From: an uncultured Actinomycetes bacterium
GTDB lineage: Bacteria; Actinomycetota; Coriobacteriia; Coriobacteriales; Atopobiaceae
Assembly: GCA_900313905.1 (NCBI GenBank)
Contig: OMTG01000141.1
Location: forward strand, 1 to 64,000
Length of the DNA stretch: 64,000 nucleotides
Direction: 5' to 3'
Position numbers and translations under genes: made by a program. Position 1 is the stretch's first letter. Each line of letters opens with the position of its first letter. The notes under the pieces were generated by a model. That model searched no databases. It was not told where the DNA came from and worked only from the letters and a program-made list of their open reading frames with translations. This document shows, one piece after another, positions 1 through 7,984 of this stretch.

Positions 1-216
1 GTCTGGGGATTCATCCGCGGCGGCATGAGCAGCGTATCCAATCTCTTTGTGGCCCAGATGCAGGACTATCTGGAACTGGGTTCTGAGTCACGCATGAACA
101 TTCCTGGTGTTTTGGGCGGCAATTGGCAGTGGCGTTTGCTCCCGGGCCAGGTCACCCCTGAGCTCACCAAGCGGCTTGCCGCGATGACTCACTTGTATGG
201 AAGGGACGGTAAGTGA
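1..216 (+). CDS. malQ: 4-alpha-glucanotransferase (amylomaltase), C-terminal fragment
   Basis: Only the last 71 codons are in the window; the gene enters from the left edge in frame 1. The tail reads like the end of MalQ: a helix with [14 protein letters not shown], then [17 protein letters not shown], the conserved end of GH77 enzymes that transfer maltodextrin units. The stop lies immediately before the downstream ABC ATPase gene, which suggests one maltodextrin-utilisation operon. Family assignment rests on this conserved C-terminal motif alone. Confidence 0.85.
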   Translation, partial: VWGFIRGGMSSVSNLFVAQMQDYLELGSESRMNIPGVLGGNWQWRLLPGQVTPELTKRLAAMTHLYGRDGK

Positions 217-217
217 T

Positions 218-1429
218 ATGTCCGATGTGAGCCTCAAGCACATCACCAAGATCTATCCGAACACGGAGCCGAGTGCCAAGAAGCACCGCTTCGGCCACAA
301 GAAGGACGACGAGAAGGCCAAGAAGCACAACGCGAACCTCAAGGTCACCGATGAGGGTGTCGTGGCCGTCGAGGACTTCAATCTCGATATCGCCGACCGC
401 GAGTTCGTAGTGCTCGTCGGCCCCTCTGGCTGCGGCAAGTCCACGACGCTGCGCATGGTCGCTGGCCTCGAGAGCATCTCGAAGGGCGAGCTCTACATCG
501 ACGGCAAGCTGATGAACGACGTCGCCCCGAAGGACCGCGATATCGCTATGGTCTTCCAGAGCTACGCCCTGTATCCGCACATGACCGTCTACGACAACAT
601 GGCGTTCCCGCTGAAGCTCCGCAAGGTCCCGGCCGATGAGATCGACAAGAAGGTCCGCGAGGCTGCCGACATCCTCGGCATCACCCAGTACCTCGACCGC
701 AAGCCGAAGGCCCTCTCCGGCGGCCAGCGCCAGCGTGTCGCAATCGGCCGCGCCATCGTCCGTGAGCCGAAGGTCCTCCTCATGGATGAGCCGCTCTCGA
801 ACCTCGACGCGAAGCTCCGCAACCAGATGCGTGCCGAGATCATCAAGCTCCGCCAGCGCATCGACACGACCTTCATGTACGTCACGCACGACCAGACCGA
901 GGCCATGACACTGGGCGACCGCATCGTCGTAATGAAGGACGGCATGGTCCAGCAGATCGGCACTCCGCAGCAGGTCTTCGATTCTCCGGCGAACCTCTTC
1001 GTCGCAGGCTTCATCGGCGTCCCGCAGATGAACTTCTTCGATGCCCAGCTCCAGCGCTCCGGCGCAGACTACGCCGTGAAGCTCGGCGATGTCACGATCA
1101 AGGTCCCTGCCGAAAAGGCCAAGAACCTCGCCGCCCACGATGTCCAGTCCCAGGAGATCACCCTCGGCGTCCGTCCTGAGCACCTGACGCTCGGCGTCAC
1201 GGATGGCCCGCGCATCGAGGGCACGGTCGATGTCTCCGAGCTCATGGGTTCCACGGTGCACCTGCACATGACGAGCATGGGCCAGGATGTCATCGCTGTC
1301 GTGAACCTGATGGAGGAGGGCAACGGCCACGCCGGCACCTACCGCCTCGGCGACAAGGTCGAGTACACCTTCCCGACTTCGGTCATCCATCTCTTCAGCA
1401 AGGCTGACGGCAAGAACCTCGAGTTCTAG
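218..1429 (+). CDS. Sugar ABC transporter ATP-binding protein (MsmX/UgpC/MalK type)
   Basis: A 403-residue ATPase energising an oligosaccharide importer. Visible motifs: Walker [10 protein letters not shown], signature LSGGQRQR, Walker B VLLMDEP, the D-loop after it and the H-loop THDQTEAM. The region after about residue 240 is the TOBE/regulatory domain usual for this family. A lysine-rich insertion (about residues 15-45) precedes the first beta-strand. The start was placed at the ATG at 218, behind GGAAGGGACGG and one base after the malQ stop. No permease or binding protein is in view, so it may serve several importers, as MsmX does in Firmicutes. The substrate is inferred to be maltodextrin from the malQ neighbour. 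Confidence 0.9.
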   Translation: MSDVSLKHITKIYPNTEPSAKKHRFGHKKDDEKAKKHNANLKVTDEGVVAVEDFNLDIADREFVVLVGPSGCGKSTTLRMVAGLESISKGELYIDGKLMNDVAPKDRDIAMVFQSYALYPHMTVYDNMAFPLKLRKVPADEIDKKVREAADILGITQYLDRKPKALSGGQRQRVAIGRAIVREPKVLLMDEPLSNLDAKLRNQMRAEIIKLRQRIDTTFMYVTHDQTEAMTLGDRIVVMKDGMVQQIGTPQQVFDSPANLFVAGFIGVPQMNFFDAQLQRSGADYAVKLGDVTIKVPAEKAKNLAAHDVQSQEITLGVRPEHLTLGVTDGPRIEGTVDVSELMGSTVHLHMTSMGQDVIAVVNLMEEGNGHAGTYRLGDKVEYTFPTSVIHLFSKADGKNLEF

Positions 1430-1462
1430 GATCCCGCCTCGGCCAAACCCGTTCTCCCACCT

Positions 1463-1496
1463 GCGGCCCCCGTTCCTTCATCGGAGCGGGGGCCGC
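1463..1496. terminator. Hairpin between convergent genes
   Basis: A 14-bp stem GCGGCCCCCGTTCC with a 6-nt loop (one G-T wobble) lies between the convergent ABC ATPase and DUF1858 genes. It could terminate both. No strong T-run follows on the + strand. Confidence 0.6.
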
Positions 1497-1530
1497 ATGG
1501 TGCTAAGGCTGGCATGTCTGGGGAAGAGGC

Positions 1531-1983
1531 TCAGGACTGCTTCTGGCCGTCCTGTTTCTTGGTGGGATCCTTCGGCAGGGTGCCATCCTCCTGGGCACGG
1601 CGGATCGCGTCCTCCATGTGGAGGACGAGCGGTGCCGGCTCGTGGCCGAGCTCGGTCGCGCAGAGGGATTCCTGCGTGAAGTCAGGGTCGGGCAGGGGAT
1701 TGCCGTCGCGGTCGACGCCGAAGAGCGCCGCCACGAGGTCGGGGAGCGGGCTGTCCTCGCTTCCCGGCTCATCGGCCGGATTGTAGCCTTCGACCGTATA
1801 GCCCGAGGCCTCGAGCGCCATCGCGATGATGGAGAGGCCGACATCGAGCCTGCGGGCAAGCTCGGGGAGGGTCTCCTTCGGATCGTCTACCGCAATTCCA
1901 AGCTCTTCCAGGTCATGGCCGAGGCCGGGATGGGTATCCATCAGCTCAGAGAGCGGTTTTGCGAGATCGAGCACGTCTGCCAT
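1531..1983 (-). CDS. DUF1858-domain protein
   Basis: A 150-residue protein. Residues 5-62 (LSELMDTHPGL, GIAVDDP, TLPELARRLDV) fit the small helical DUF1858 domain found at the N terminus of ScdA/RIC-type iron-sulfur repair proteins and as a stand-alone protein. The remainder is acidic and proline-rich with no recognised domain. The start at 1983 was chosen because AAAGGA lies 9 nt upstream on the minus strand; an in-frame ATG 9 nt further upstream overlaps that ribosome site. The function of the stand-alone form is unknown. Confidence 0.7.
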   Translation of the reverse strand: MADVLDLAKPLSELMDTHPGLGHDLEELGIAVDDPKETLPELARRLDVGLSIIAMALEASGYTVEGYNPADEPGSEDSPLPDLVAALFGVDRDGNPLPDPDFTQESLCATELGHEPAPLVLHMEDAIRRAQEDGTLPKDPTKKQDGQKQS

Positions 1984-2073
1984 GGGGCGCATTCCTTTCA
2001 ATCGTCTGTGCCCACGATTGTACCCCAGCACATGGTGGGCATACGGAGGGCTTACAGGATCGGCGTGTTCGGC

Positions 2074-2082
2074 TGCTATGGT
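2074..2082 (+). promoter_or_regulatory. Possible extended -10 promoter for the LOG-family gene
   Basis: TGCTATGGT is an extended -10 box 36 nt before the start codon. A weak -35 (TTACAG, 2052) lies at a long 19-nt spacing. Confidence 0.3.
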
Positions 2083-2117
2083 GAGAAGACATGACTCAAA
2101 TGAGGAGAAGGAGCGCT

Positions 2118-2978
2118 ATGGCGTCAAAGAAGAAGGCCAAGGGTGCCGCGAAGGCGGAGAAGGAATCGAAGAAGGGCGCGCTCAGGAGCGCCGTGCATGC
2201 AAGCGTCGCTGCCAAGCGTGGGCAGCAGGATGAGAATCAGGACTCCTCCTACATGAAGGGGCCGATCCTCCTGCGCGGCAAGATGGTCCCGCAGAATACG
2301 ACATCCGGGAACCTGCTTGCGCCAGAGCGCGATACGGACTGGCTTCACGAAGATCCTTGGAGGGTGCTCCGCATTCAGGCAGAGTTCGTCGATGGCTTCG
2401 GCGCCTTGGCGGAGCTTGGCCCCGCCATCGCGGTCTTCGGCTCAGCCCGCACGGAGGAGGAGAGCCCCTTCTACCAGAAGGCCGAGGAGATCGGACGCCT
2501 TGCTGCCGAGCGGGGCTTTGCCGTGATCACGGGCGGCGGCCCGGGCATCATGGAGGCTGCGAACAAGGGCGCCTACGAGGCGGGAGGCACCTCGGTCGGA
2601 TTGGGGATCGAGCTTCCCTTCGAGGAGGCCCTCAACCAGTGGATCAACATCGGCATGGTGTTCCGCTACTTCTTCGTGCGCAAGACGATGTTCGTGAAGT
2701 ACTCCTCCGGCGCCATCGTCTGCCCCGGCGGATTCGGCACCTTGGATGAGCTCTTCGAGCTCGTGACCCTGATCCAGACCCACAAGGCGGACTATGCGCC
2801 GATCGTGCTTGTGGGCTGCGACTACTGGCAGGGGCTCCTGTCCTGGCTCGAGGGGTCCGTGCTCGAGGCAGGCAACATCTCGAAGGACGACCTCGACCGC
2901 CTCATCGTGACGGACGACCCCGAGAAGGCAGTCCGCATCGCGACGGGCGGCAAGCATGCCGCGCTGCCGCGTTCCTGA
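2118..2978 (+). CDS. LOG-family (TIGR00730) Rossmann-fold protein
   Basis: A 286-residue cytoplasmic protein. The two family signatures are present: GGGPGIMEAANKGA and PGGFGTLDE. Relatives are nucleotide 5'-monophosphate phosphoribohydrolases (LOG cytokinin-activating enzymes, bacterial YgdH/PpnN) that split AMP or other NMPs into base and ribose 5-phosphate; Arg and Glu of the second motif are the usual catalytic pair. A Lys/Ala-rich N-terminal stretch of about 30 residues precedes the domain. The start at 2118 follows GGAGAAGGAG; in-frame ATGs 18 and 27 nt upstream are less well placed. The exact substrate is not predictable. Confidence 0.82.
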   Translation: MASKKKAKGAAKAEKESKKGALRSAVHASVAAKRGQQDENQDSSYMKGPILLRGKMVPQNTTSGNLLAPERDTDWLHEDPWRVLRIQAEFVDGFGALAELGPAIAVFGSARTEEESPFYQKAEEIGRLAAERGFAVITGGGPGIMEAANKGAYEAGGTSVGLGIELPFEEALNQWINIGMVFRYFFVRKTMFVKYSSGAIVCPGGFGTLDELFELVTLIQTHKADYAPIVLVGCDYWQGLLSWLEGSVLEAGNISKDDLDRLIVTDDPEKAVRIATGGKHAALPRS

Positions 2979-2984
2979 TGCGAA

Positions 2985-3012
2985 GCCAGCAAGCTGAAAT
3001 GCCCCTGCTGGC
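2985..3012 (+). terminator. Weak hairpin after the LOG-family gene
   Basis: GCCAGCA and TGCTGGC pair across a 14-nt loop 7 nt after the stop codon. There is no T-run, so termination is uncertain. Confidence 0.3.
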
Positions 3013-3089
3013 TGGCGTGCATGCCTTCCTGCGTGGCATCTCGTAGCTATATCAATAATTTCAGAAGCATGAACGGGGACGCTCAAGGG

Positions 3090-3118
3090 TTGGTCTCCAT
3101 ACTTTACTGTGCTAAAGT
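3090..3118 (+). promoter_or_regulatory. Promoter of the amino-acid ABC operon
   Basis: TTGGTC, 17 nt, then TAAAGT with an extended TGC immediately before it (TGCTAAAGT). It lies about 50 nt upstream of the binding-protein gene in an otherwise empty, relatively AT-rich gap. Confidence 0.5.
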
Positions 3119-3166
3119 GAAGGCCCAGCATGGCATATCAAGCCACCCAATGAAAGGGGAGTCCCC

Positions 3167-4045
3167 ATGTCCACTATGAGCCGTCGCCAGTTCCTGGGCT
3201 TCGCCGGAGGCGCTGCCTCCTTTGCCGCGCTCGCGTCGCTTGCTGCCTGCGGCAGCAGCTCTTCGAGCTCAAATACCTCATCTTCGTCTGACAGCACGAG
3301 CAGCTCCTCGAGCTTCTCCGGCCCCTTCGTCCTGGGCTTCGACCAGGAGTTCCCGCCCTATGGCTATATCGGCGACGACGGCAACCCCACGGGCTTCGAT
3401 ATCGAGCTTGCCCAGGCGGTCTGCGACATGGAGGGCTGGGAGTTCAAGCCGACCCCCATCAACTGGGATTCGAAGGACGCGATGCTGAACTCCGGCCAGA
3501 TCACCTGCATCTGGAATGGCTTCACGATCGAGGGCCGCGAGGACGACTACGCCTTCACCGACCCCTACATGGAGAACCGCCAGGTCGTGGTCGTGCGTGC
3601 CGACTCCGGCATCGAGAGCCTCGCCGACCTCGCAGGCAAGAATGTGGCCACCCAGACCGACTCTGCCGCCTATTACCTCCTCGTCGATGGCGGCGACCAG
3701 GCAGACCTCGGCGCGACCTTCGCGAAGCTCGACACGATCGGCGAGTACAACACGGCCTTCATGATGCTCGAGCAGGGCACCTATGATGCGGTGGCCGTGG
3801 ACTACCCGGTCGCGGTCTACAACATCGGCAGCGACAGCACCTACAAGATCCTCGATGAGGCGCTGAACTCCGAGCACTTCGCGGTCGGCTTCAAGAAGGA
3901 CGACGCCGGCGCGGCGCTCGCCTCGACCGTCGAGGCGGACCTCCAGAAGCTCGACAGCGAGGGCAAGGTCGAGGAGATCTGCGAGAAGTACGCCGACCAG
4001 GGCGTCTCCTATACCGCCTGGTGCCTGCCGAAGGCAAGCGCATAA
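3167..4045 (+). CDS. Polar amino-acid ABC transporter, substrate-binding lipoprotein
   Basis: A 292-residue type-3 extracellular solute-binding protein. The N terminus has a twin-arginine motif (SRRQFLG at residues 5-11), a hydrophobic stretch and a lipobox LAAC, so it is probably exported by Tat and lipid-anchored. A Ser-rich linker of about 25 residues follows the cysteine. The mature domain has typical HisJ/GlnH features: FPPYGYIGDDGNPTGFDIEL near residue 60 and IWNGFTIEGRE. It is followed by permease and ATPase genes. The start at 3167 follows GGGGAG. Substrate (glutamine, cystine or other) is not predictable. Confidence 0.9.
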   Translation: MSTMSRRQFLGFAGGAASFAALASLAACGSSSSSSNTSSSSDSTSSSSSFSGPFVLGFDQEFPPYGYIGDDGNPTGFDIELAQAVCDMEGWEFKPTPINWDSKDAMLNSGQITCIWNGFTIEGREDDYAFTDPYMENRQVVVVRADSGIESLADLAGKNVATQTDSAAYYLLVDGGDQADLGATFAKLDTIGEYNTAFMMLEQGTYDAVAVDYPVAVYNIGSDSTYKILDEALNSEHFAVGFKKDDAGAALASTVEADLQKLDSEGKVEEICEKYADQGVSYTAWCLPKASA

Positions 4046-4074
4046 GGCGCATCCTTTTCCTGTATGTACGCTCA

Positions 4075-4103
4075 GCCGCGCGCTGCCAGAGGCGGTGCGC
4101 GGC
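4075..4103 (+). other. Intergenic hairpin between binding-protein and permease genes
   Basis: GCCGCGC and GCGCGGC form a 7-bp stem over a 15-nt loop. Such structures often raise binding-protein mRNA levels over those of downstream permease genes; that role is inferred here. Confidence 0.45.
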
Positions 4104-4125
4104 AGGTTCTTGTAGGTGATTGCCT

Positions 4126-4779
4126 GTGGATCTGAACACGATGGTGTCAATGCTGGCCTCGGGCTACGTGACGTCGCTGGAGATCTTCGCCCTGACGCTC
4201 CTGGGCTCGATCCCCCTCGGCATCCTCGTGGCCTTGGGGAGGCTCTCGCACGTGAAGCCGCTCTCCTTCATCGTGAAGCTCTATATCTCGATCATGCGCG
4301 GCACCCCGCTCATGCTCCAGATGTTCGCGGTCTTCTTCCTCCCGTATTACGGCTTCGGCATCTCCACGGGCACCGACTACATGTTCACGGCCTGCATCAT
4401 CTCCTTCATCGTGAACTATGCGGCCTACTTTGCCGAGATCTACCGCGCCGGCATCCAGTCGATCCCCCACGGCCAGTATGAGGCAGCAGAGGTGCTGGGC
4501 TACACCTCGGGCCAGACCTTCTTCCGCATCATCCTGCCCCAGATGTTCAAGCGCATCCTCCCTGCCATGGGCAACGAGATCGTGACGCTCGTGAAGGACA
4601 CCTCCCTTGCCTTCTCCATCGGCGTGGCCGAGATGTTCACGGTCGGACGCGCCCTGGTCGCAAGCCAGCGCAACATGATCCCCTTCGCGATCGCAGCCAT
4701 CTTCTACTGGGTGACCTGCCTCCTGATCGAGTTCATCATGCGCCAGATCGAGAAGAAGCTGGATTACTACCATGACTAA
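4126..4779 (+). CDS. Polar amino-acid ABC transporter permease
   Basis: A 217-residue inner-membrane protein of the HisM/GlnP family with about five hydrophobic helices. The EAA loop that docks the ATPase is visible as QYEAAEVLGYTSGQTFFRIILP. The family N-terminal motif RGTPLMLQ is present at about residues 58-65. The start was set at the GTG at 4126, because AGGTGA lies 6 nt upstream; a TTG at 4120 abuts that site and is too close. The 3' end overlaps the ATPase gene by 8 nt, implying coupled translation. Confidence 0.9.
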   Translation: MDLNTMVSMLASGYVTSLEIFALTLLGSIPLGILVALGRLSHVKPLSFIVKLYISIMRGTPLMLQMFAVFFLPYYGFGISTGTDYMFTACIISFIVNYAAYFAEIYRAGIQSIPHGQYEAAEVLGYTSGQTFFRIILPQMFKRILPAMGNEIVTLVKDTSLAFSIGVAEMFTVGRALVASQRNMIPFAIAAIFYWVTCLLIEFIMRQIEKKLDYYHD

Positions 4780-5536
4780 GAGCGATATAGCCGTCAGCTT
4801 CACCGGGGCCTTCAAGGCCTTCGGCTCCAAAGAGGTCCTGCACGGCGTCGATTTCGAGATCGGCAAGGGTGAGGTCGTCTCCCTGATCGGGCCTTCCGGT
4901 GCCGGCAAGTCCACGATGCTGCGCTGCCTCACGCTGCTCGAGACCTTGGATGCCGGGCGCATCGCCTACGGCGATACGGTCGTCTGCGAAGGCGAGAAGA
5001 AGGCCGTCTACAGCAAGGCTGCCATGCAGCAGGCGCGCATGCGCTTCGGCCTCGTCTTCCAGGACTACAACCTCTTCCCGCACCGCACCGTCCTCCAGAA
5101 CGTGATGGATGCCCCGCTTGTCGTGCAGCATCGCCAGGAGGAAGAGGTGGCAAAGCAGGCCCGCGACCTCCTTGCGCGCCTTGGCCTCGAGGACAAGGAG
5201 GACTATGTCCCCTGCCAGCTCTCGGGTGGCCAGCAGCAGCGTGTGGCGATCGCCCGCGCCCTCTGCATGAACCCGGAGGTCATGTATTTCGACGAGGCGA
5301 CCAGCGCCCTCGACCCGAAGCTCACGAAGGACATGCATGACCTGATTCGCCAGCTTGCCGGCGAAGGCATGGCTGTCGGGATCGTGACCCACGAGATGGG
5401 TTTCGCAGAGACGGTCTCCGACCGCATCTGCCTGCTCTTCGATGGGCAGGTCGTCGAGAATGGCACGCCCCAGCAGGTGATGGAGCACCCGACCGACCCC
5501 CGCACCCGTGCCTTCCTGGACCTCGCGACGGACTGA
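4772..5536 (+). CDS. Polar amino-acid ABC transporter ATP-binding protein (GlnQ/HisP type)
   Basis: A 254-residue ATPase with Walker A GPSGAGKST, signature LSGGQQQR, Walker B VMYFDEATSALDP and H-loop THEMGFA, all as expected for the polar amino-acid class. The ATG at 4772 lies within the end of the permease gene. Its stop codon overlaps by one base the start of the GIY-YIG gene, so the latter is probably translated with the transporter. Confidence 0.92.
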   Translation: MTKSDIAVSFTGAFKAFGSKEVLHGVDFEIGKGEVVSLIGPSGAGKSTMLRCLTLLETLDAGRIAYGDTVVCEGEKKAVYSKAAMQQARMRFGLVFQDYNLFPHRTVLQNVMDAPLVVQHRQEEEVAKQARDLLARLGLEDKEDYVPCQLSGGQQQRVAIARALCMNPEVMYFDEATSALDPKLTKDMHDLIRQLAGEGMAVGIVTHEMGFAETVSDRICLLFDGQVVENGTPQQVMEHPTDPRTRAFLDLATD

Positions 5537-6180
5537 TGGGGAGAAGGAAGAGCGGAAAGCCAAGCCGCGCAGCACGTGTCCTGAAGCTCCTGCTCGCCCT
5601 CTGGGCGGCGGGAGCTGTTTGTGGCTTCATGCAGCTGATGGGGGAGCAGGGTCCTGACTGGGACGATCCTGAGGCGCTCGCCTTGGCAGCAGAGGCTGCC
5701 GTGGATGGGACCATGCAGCCCGCGCTCACGGCGCTCCTTCTCGTCTGTGCCCTCTGGGCCGCAGGGCTTGCCTTCATCCACAGCCGGCCCAAGCGGCGCA
5801 TCCGCCGTCTCTCCCAGGGCACCCGCGCCATCACGCCCGACGAGTTCTTCCGCCTCCGCAATGGCGGCGGCACCCGGGGACGCTCCGAGGTGCTTGCCCG
5901 GGACTTCCCTGGCATCTACATCCTCGAGAACGAGGACCGGAAGATGTGCTATGTCGGGCAGGCTACCCAGGTGATGGGGAGGGTGAACCAGCATCTCACC
6001 GGCAAGGGCAATGGCGATGTCTATGCGGACTACGTGCAGGGAGACCGCTTCCGGATCCGCATGATTGCGCTTGCAGGCTCGGGCTATCGCGACCTCGATG
6101 CGATGGAACGCGATGCAATTGCCTGCTATCACGCCTACGACGAGGGCTATAACAGGACGAGGGGCAACCGTCCGGCGTAG
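5536..6180 (+). CDS. Membrane-anchored GIY-YIG domain protein
   Basis: A 214-residue protein with two predicted membrane helices (about residues 15-32 and 62-81), a basic stretch (RPKRRIRR), then a GIY-YIG domain from about residue 125. The catalytic landmarks look intact: GIYIL, then YVG 10 residues later, Arg in RVNQHL, Glu in AMERDA and Asn in GYNRT. GIY-YIG domains cut DNA phosphodiester bonds in UvrC, homing endonucleases and relatives; the substrate of this membrane form is unknown. The ATG overlaps the stop of the transporter ATPase gene by one base. Domain call is firm; function is not. Confidence 0.75.
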   Translation: MGRRKSGKPSRAARVLKLLLALWAAGAVCGFMQLMGEQGPDWDDPEALALAAEAAVDGTMQPALTALLLVCALWAAGLAFIHSRPKRRIRRLSQGTRAITPDEFFRLRNGGGTRGRSEVLARDFPGIYILENEDRKMCYVGQATQVMGRVNQHLTGKGNGDVYADYVQGDRFRIRMIALAGSGYRDLDAMERDAIACYHAYDEGYNRTRGNRPA

Positions 6181-6276
6181 ACGCCGGCCGTTCATGGAGA
6201 GCCACCTTCCGTTCAATTGGCCACCCGGTACACTTGAGATGTACGAAGGTGCCTGCATGAAGGAAAGGATCGCTTC

Positions 6277-6552
6277 ATGGCTGAAGAAGATGAGATTGAG
6301 TACATCACGCTTGACTACGAAGATGGAACTTCCGAGGAATGCGAGGTCCTGGGCGTCTTCGAGAGCGGCGACGGCGAATATGTGGCGCTCTCGCCCGATA
6401 CGCATCCCGAGGATGTCTACCTCTACGTCTATAACGAGACAGACGATGGGGACTTCTACGTGACAGAGATTCCTGATGCCGACTACGACCAGGTGTCGGC
6501 TGATTTCGATGACCTCTGGTTCAGCGACATCGATGAGGACGATCCTGAATAG
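6277..6552 (+). CDS. DUF1292 family small acidic protein
   Basis: A 91-residue, strongly acidic protein. The pattern ITLDYEDGTSEECEVLGVFESGDGEYVAL, followed by VYLYVYNE, is the hallmark of DUF1292 (YrzB-like) proteins common in Firmicutes and Coriobacteriia; their function is unknown. The ribosome site is AGGAAAGGA about 9 nt upstream. It is followed by a strong terminator. Confidence 0.8.
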   Translation: MAEEDEIEYITLDYEDGTSEECEVLGVFESGDGEYVALSPDTHPEDVYLYVYNETDDGDFYVTEIPDADYDQVSADFDDLWFSDIDEDDPE

Positions 6553-6576
6553 GGGAGCCTGTCAGAAGAGAGCAGT

Positions 6577-6614
6577 AAGGCCGGATGGCGCGATGCCGTC
6601 CGGCCTTCTTCGTT
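6577..6614. terminator. Bidirectional intrinsic terminator
   Basis: AAGGCCGGATGGC and GCCGTCCGGCCTT form a 13-bp stem with a 5-nt loop (one wobble), followed by CTTCGTTT on the + strand. It sits between the convergent DUF1292 and HAD genes. Confidence 0.8.
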
Positions 6615-6631
6615 TAGGGAGAGAATTGTCT

Positions 6632-7378
6632 CTAGCGCTGCACGATCGCCTTCACCAGATCGCGGAGCTCGGATGCGGTGTGCACCTCATAGTCTGCAGG
6701 GAACTGGTCGGTGGGGGCGGGGCGGAGCCGGTGGTTGAACCAGATGACCGGCATATGGACAGAATGGGCGCCCAGGACATCGATCGCGAAGGCATCCCCG
6801 ATATAGAGGCAGTCTGAGGGCTTGGCCTTGAAGTGGTCGCAGGCTATCTGGAAGAGCTCGGGCTGGGGCTTCGCATAGCCCAGGGCATCGGAGATGAAGA
6901 TCTCATCTGGTGCAATCCAGCGATCGAGGCCCAGGATCTTCATCTTGGAGCGCTGCGGAGGCTCTTTGCCGTTCGTGATGATGCCGCAGCCAAGGCGGGT
7001 GTGGGAGCTGCACCAGTCGAGCGTCTCCACGATCTCAGGCGCCAGCTTCATTGCATCCTTCGATTCGGCCCCATAGGCATGCTGGAGGGCGAGCGCCGTA
7101 TCAGGATCGATCTTCACGCCGTAGTGGCCAAGCGTCAGCTGCATGCGGCGGATGTACATCGCATCGGTCGGGTGCTCATCGCGGCGGAAGGCTGCGAAGA
7201 TCTCCTGGGAGTAGCGGCGGCTCGTCTCGAAGAGGTCGGTCGCCGTGACGCCGGGAATCGGGCCCAGGATCTTTCTGACCGCGTAGCCGAAGGGCGCTGC
7301 CTGGTCATAGAGCGTATCGTCCAGGTCGAAGAAGACCACATCGCGCTGGGGAAGTGCTGCTGGATCGTGCCCGCTCAT
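6632..7378 (-). CDS. HAD-superfamily hydrolase (YjjG-like)
   Basis: A 248-residue phosphatase-type protein. HAD motif I is FFDLDDTLYD (nucleophile and acid/base Asp), motif II is GIITNGK, motif III Lys lies in GYAKPQPELF, and motif IV is YIGDAFAIDV. The helical cap between motifs I and II is of the C1 type seen in pyrimidine-nucleotidase YjjG and related house-cleaning phosphatases. The start at 7378 follows AGGAG 8-9 nt upstream. Substrate is not predictable. It is the only minus-strand gene between 2 and 58 kb. Confidence 0.85.
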   Translation of the reverse strand: MSGHDPAALPQRDVVFFDLDDTLYDQAAPFGYAVRKILGPIPGVTATDLFETSRRYSQEIFAAFRRDEHPTDAMYIRRMQLTLGHYGVKIDPDTALALQHAYGAESKDAMKLAPEIVETLDWCSSHTRLGCGIITNGKEPPQRSKMKILGLDRWIAPDEIFISDALGYAKPQPELFQIACDHFKAKPSDCLYIGDAFAIDVLGAHSVHMPVIWFNHRLRPAPTDQFPADYEVHTASELRDLVKAIVQR

Positions 7379-7489
7379 AGGGGATGCTCCTGTATCTAAA
7401 TAGTGAATGGTGAGCTATAAATGATGTATTCTTGTTAGGATAGCCTGCGTGGTACGGTAAAACCGTTCTGCAACACTGATAGTACCAAT

Positions 7490-7519
7490 TTGCCTGCAGA
7501 TTGTTTCTGTGGGTATAGT
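7490..7519 (+). promoter_or_regulatory. Candidate promoter for tatA
   Basis: TTGCCT, 18 nt, TATAGT, about 100 nt before tatA, in the AT-rich gap between the divergent HAD and tatA genes. A second -10-like TATACT at 7562 lacks a good -35. Confidence 0.4.
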
Positions 7520-7621
7520 GACCGGTTGGCTGCTCGCGATGCATCCTTGCAGTGGTCCGGCTATACTATGGTGCTCGTAGCAAAATCTCCGCAGAGGCGG
7601 AGAGTGAAAGAGAGGGACCGC

Positions 7622-7924
7622 ATGAACCTCGGACCACTGGAAATCATCGTAATCCTCATCGTCGCCCTGCTCATCTTCGGGCCCAAGAACCTGCCGAAGC
7701 TCGGCAGCGCCCTTGGCAAGACCGTGAAGAATGTCCGCGAGGGCATGGAGGGCGACGACGACAAGAAGGACGACAAGAAGGCCACTGAGACCGAGGCTTC
7801 CATCGAGGATGCCGACGCCGAGGACAGCTCCGAGGAGGACGTGCAGTACTGCCCGAAGTGCGGCGCCAAGAACCCGGCTGGCAACGCCTTCTGCGCAAAG
7901 TGCGGCGCCAAGCTCGGCGAGTAG
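7622..7924 (+). CDS. tatA: Twin-arginine translocase subunit TatA with C-terminal zinc ribbon
   Basis: A 100-residue protein. Residues 1-20 form the TatA membrane helix; FGPKNLPKLGSALGKTVKNVREGM is the classical hinge and amphipathic helix (FGP motif). An acidic linker follows, and the last 25 residues contain CPKC...CAKC with 10 residues between the pairs, a zinc-ribbon knuckle. TatA forms the pore-like assembly of the Tat system that exports folded proteins; the zinc ribbon is not part of standard TatA. No TatC is in the window. The start at 7622 follows GAGAGGGA. The Tat-type signal on the lipoprotein at 3167 is a plausible client. Confidence 0.85.
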   Translation: MNLGPLEIIVILIVALLIFGPKNLPKLGSALGKTVKNVREGMEGDDDKKDDKKATETEASIEDADAEDSSEEDVQYCPKCGAKNPAGNAFCAKCGAKLGE

Positions 7925-7984
7925 CCTCGATTCAGCCGGAGGTCCGGCACAGAAGTCCCGCATCAGGTCGTGAGAAAGCAGAGC

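Noticed and set aside
1618-2094. 158-codon + strand frame opposite the DUF1858 gene
   Set aside because: It is antisense to a gene with a good start and a recognisable domain, and has no ribosome site of its own.
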